Shown one piece after another: positions 5,196-5,943 of a stretch of DNA of 5,943 bases. Location: positions 1 to 5,943 of the forward strand of contig CAKROP010000146.1 in NCBI GenBank assembly GCA_934373375.1, read 5' to 3'. The DNA comes from an uncultured Anaerosacchariphilus sp. (lineage in GTDB: Bacteria; Bacillota; Clostridia; Lachnospirales; Lachnospiraceae). Positions within the stretch are counted from its first letter, which is position 1; the number at the start of each line of letters is the position of its first letter. The position numbers and the translations under genes are program-made. Below the pieces are notes generated by a model. It made no database searches and was not told where the DNA came from. It saw only the letters and a list, made by a program, of their open reading frames with translations.

Positions 5196-5943
5196 TTATA
5201 CCTGACTCATCACCGTCGGGAACAGGCTGCTGTCCGTATGGGGCAGGAAGCAGCAGGCCACGAATTCATCCATATAGCCCGGTTCTGTGGAAAGCTCCAG
5301 GTAGGTCATGTTCTGGGCCAGCTCATAGACCTTCTTCTCTGCCTTGGTGGAAAGCAGCATAGCGTACGCGCCGCACAGGGAAGAGTTGCCGATGTAGTGA
5401 TAGTACTCAATCGGAATATCCGGGAACATGCCGATATTCACCGCGTTCTGCATGTTGATACCGCTTCCGATTCCGCCTGCTACATAGACCTCCTCGATCA
5501 TGCTGATATCGAAATCCAGGCTCTTCAGCATGGTACGGATAGCAGAGAAAATCGCGCCCTTGGCACGGATGAAGTTGTCGATATCCACCTCGGTGATCTC
5601 CACATCCTTGCTGCCTGCAGCCTCTTCCTCGAAGGCCAGTACATAGCTGCCCATACCGTAATGGTCATGCTTGACGCGCTTGCCCTCCCGGATAAACTTG
5701 CCCTTGGGGCTGATGATGCCGCAGCGGAACAGCTCCGCAATCACGTCGATGATGCCGGAACCGCAGAGGCCGATGGGCTTCTGTCCCGAATCGCCGATAA
5801 TATCGAAAGTAGGCTCCATGGTCTCCTTATCGATCTTACATGCCTCAATCGCGCCGTCCGTCGCACGCATACCGCAGCTGATATCGCCGCCCTCGAAGGC
5901 CGGTCCTGCGGAACATGCACAGCTCATCATGAAGTCAGAGTTA
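5196..5943 (-). CDS. RACo/RamA-like corrinoid activation protein, C-terminal part
   Basis: These proteins use ATP to drive reduction of inactive Co(II) corrinoid back to Co(I) in corrinoid-dependent methyltransferase systems. The visible 248 residues are the ASKHA (DUF4445-type) C-terminal domain; the 5' part is beyond the window. The frame reads in from the edge (NSDF before MMSC), so the internal ATG at 5930 is not the start. Seen in order in the fragment: CACSAGPAFEGG (8-19), the ATPase loop GLCGSGIIDVIAELF (58-72), AKGAIFSAIRTMLKSL (127-142), VYVAGGIGSGINMQNAVNIG (153-172), IGNSSLCGA (184-192), and a family-typical tail with ELSTEPGYMDEFVACCFLPHTD (216-237). No CxxCxxC ferredoxin cluster follows at the C-terminus as in archaeal RamA, so a RACo-like layout with an N-terminal 2Fe-2S domain is expected upstream. 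The partner methyltransferase is not in the window. Confidence 0.9.
   Translation of the reverse strand, partial: NSDFMMSCACSAGPAFEGGDISCGMRATDGAIEACKIDKETMEPTFDIIGDSGQKPIGLCGSGIIDVIAELFRCGIISPKGKFIREGKRVKHDHYGMGSYVLAFEEEAAGSKDVEITEVDIDNFIRAKGAIFSAIRTMLKSLDFDISMIEEVYVAGGIGSGINMQNAVNIGMFPDIPIEYYHYIGNSSLCGAYAMLLSTKAEKKVYELAQNMTYLELSTEPGYMDEFVACCFLPHTDSSLFPTVMSQV

Overview
The window looks like chromosomal DNA from a gut-type Clostridia, most likely a Lachnospiraceae member. The evidence is Gram-positive sortase-type surface proteins, Shine-Dalgarno-led genes, a corrinoid-activation gene of the kind found in anaerobes with corrinoid methyltransferases, and an anaerobic CbiK-type cobaltochelatase. 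All six supported genes lie on the minus strand, so transcription runs from high to low coordinates. The genus cannot be fixed from the sequence alone.

Right part (about 5943 to 3614) is the 3' end of a corrinoid/cobalt operon. It holds, in order, the C-terminal part of a RACo/RamA-like ASKHA-domain reductive activator of corrinoid proteins (cut by the window edge), a DUF3786 protein of unknown function, and a CbiK-type sirohydrochlorin cobaltochelatase. The gaps are 37 and 33 bp. A strong Rho-independent terminator follows the cbiK stop. Together these genes suggest cobalt insertion for corrinoid synthesis and re-reduction of inactivated Co(II)-corrinoid proteins.

Middle (3363 to 3613) is an intergenic region that separates the two units. 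It contains two overlapping, mutually exclusive inverted repeats and presumably the promoter of the next operon, though no convincing promoter could be picked out.

Left part (3362 to 1) is the start of a sortase-assembled pilus operon. It holds a VWA-domain tip or ancillary protein with a MIDAS motif and a VPTG-type sorting signal, a signal-peptidase-like SipA homologue whose start overlaps the end of the tip gene by 14 bp, and an FctA/Spy0128-like major pilin with isopeptide-domain signatures, truncated by the window edge. The order adhesin, sipA, fctA copies that of the streptococcal FCT pilus islands. A class B type pilus sortase gene is therefore expected just beyond coordinate 1.

The most interesting points are these. 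The SipA-like protein keeps the signal-peptidase Ser but has Gly at the catalytic Lys position. The FCT-like layout occurs in a probable clostridial background. A DUF3786 gene sits between a corrinoid activator and a cobaltochelatase. The pilus leader region contains alternative hairpins.
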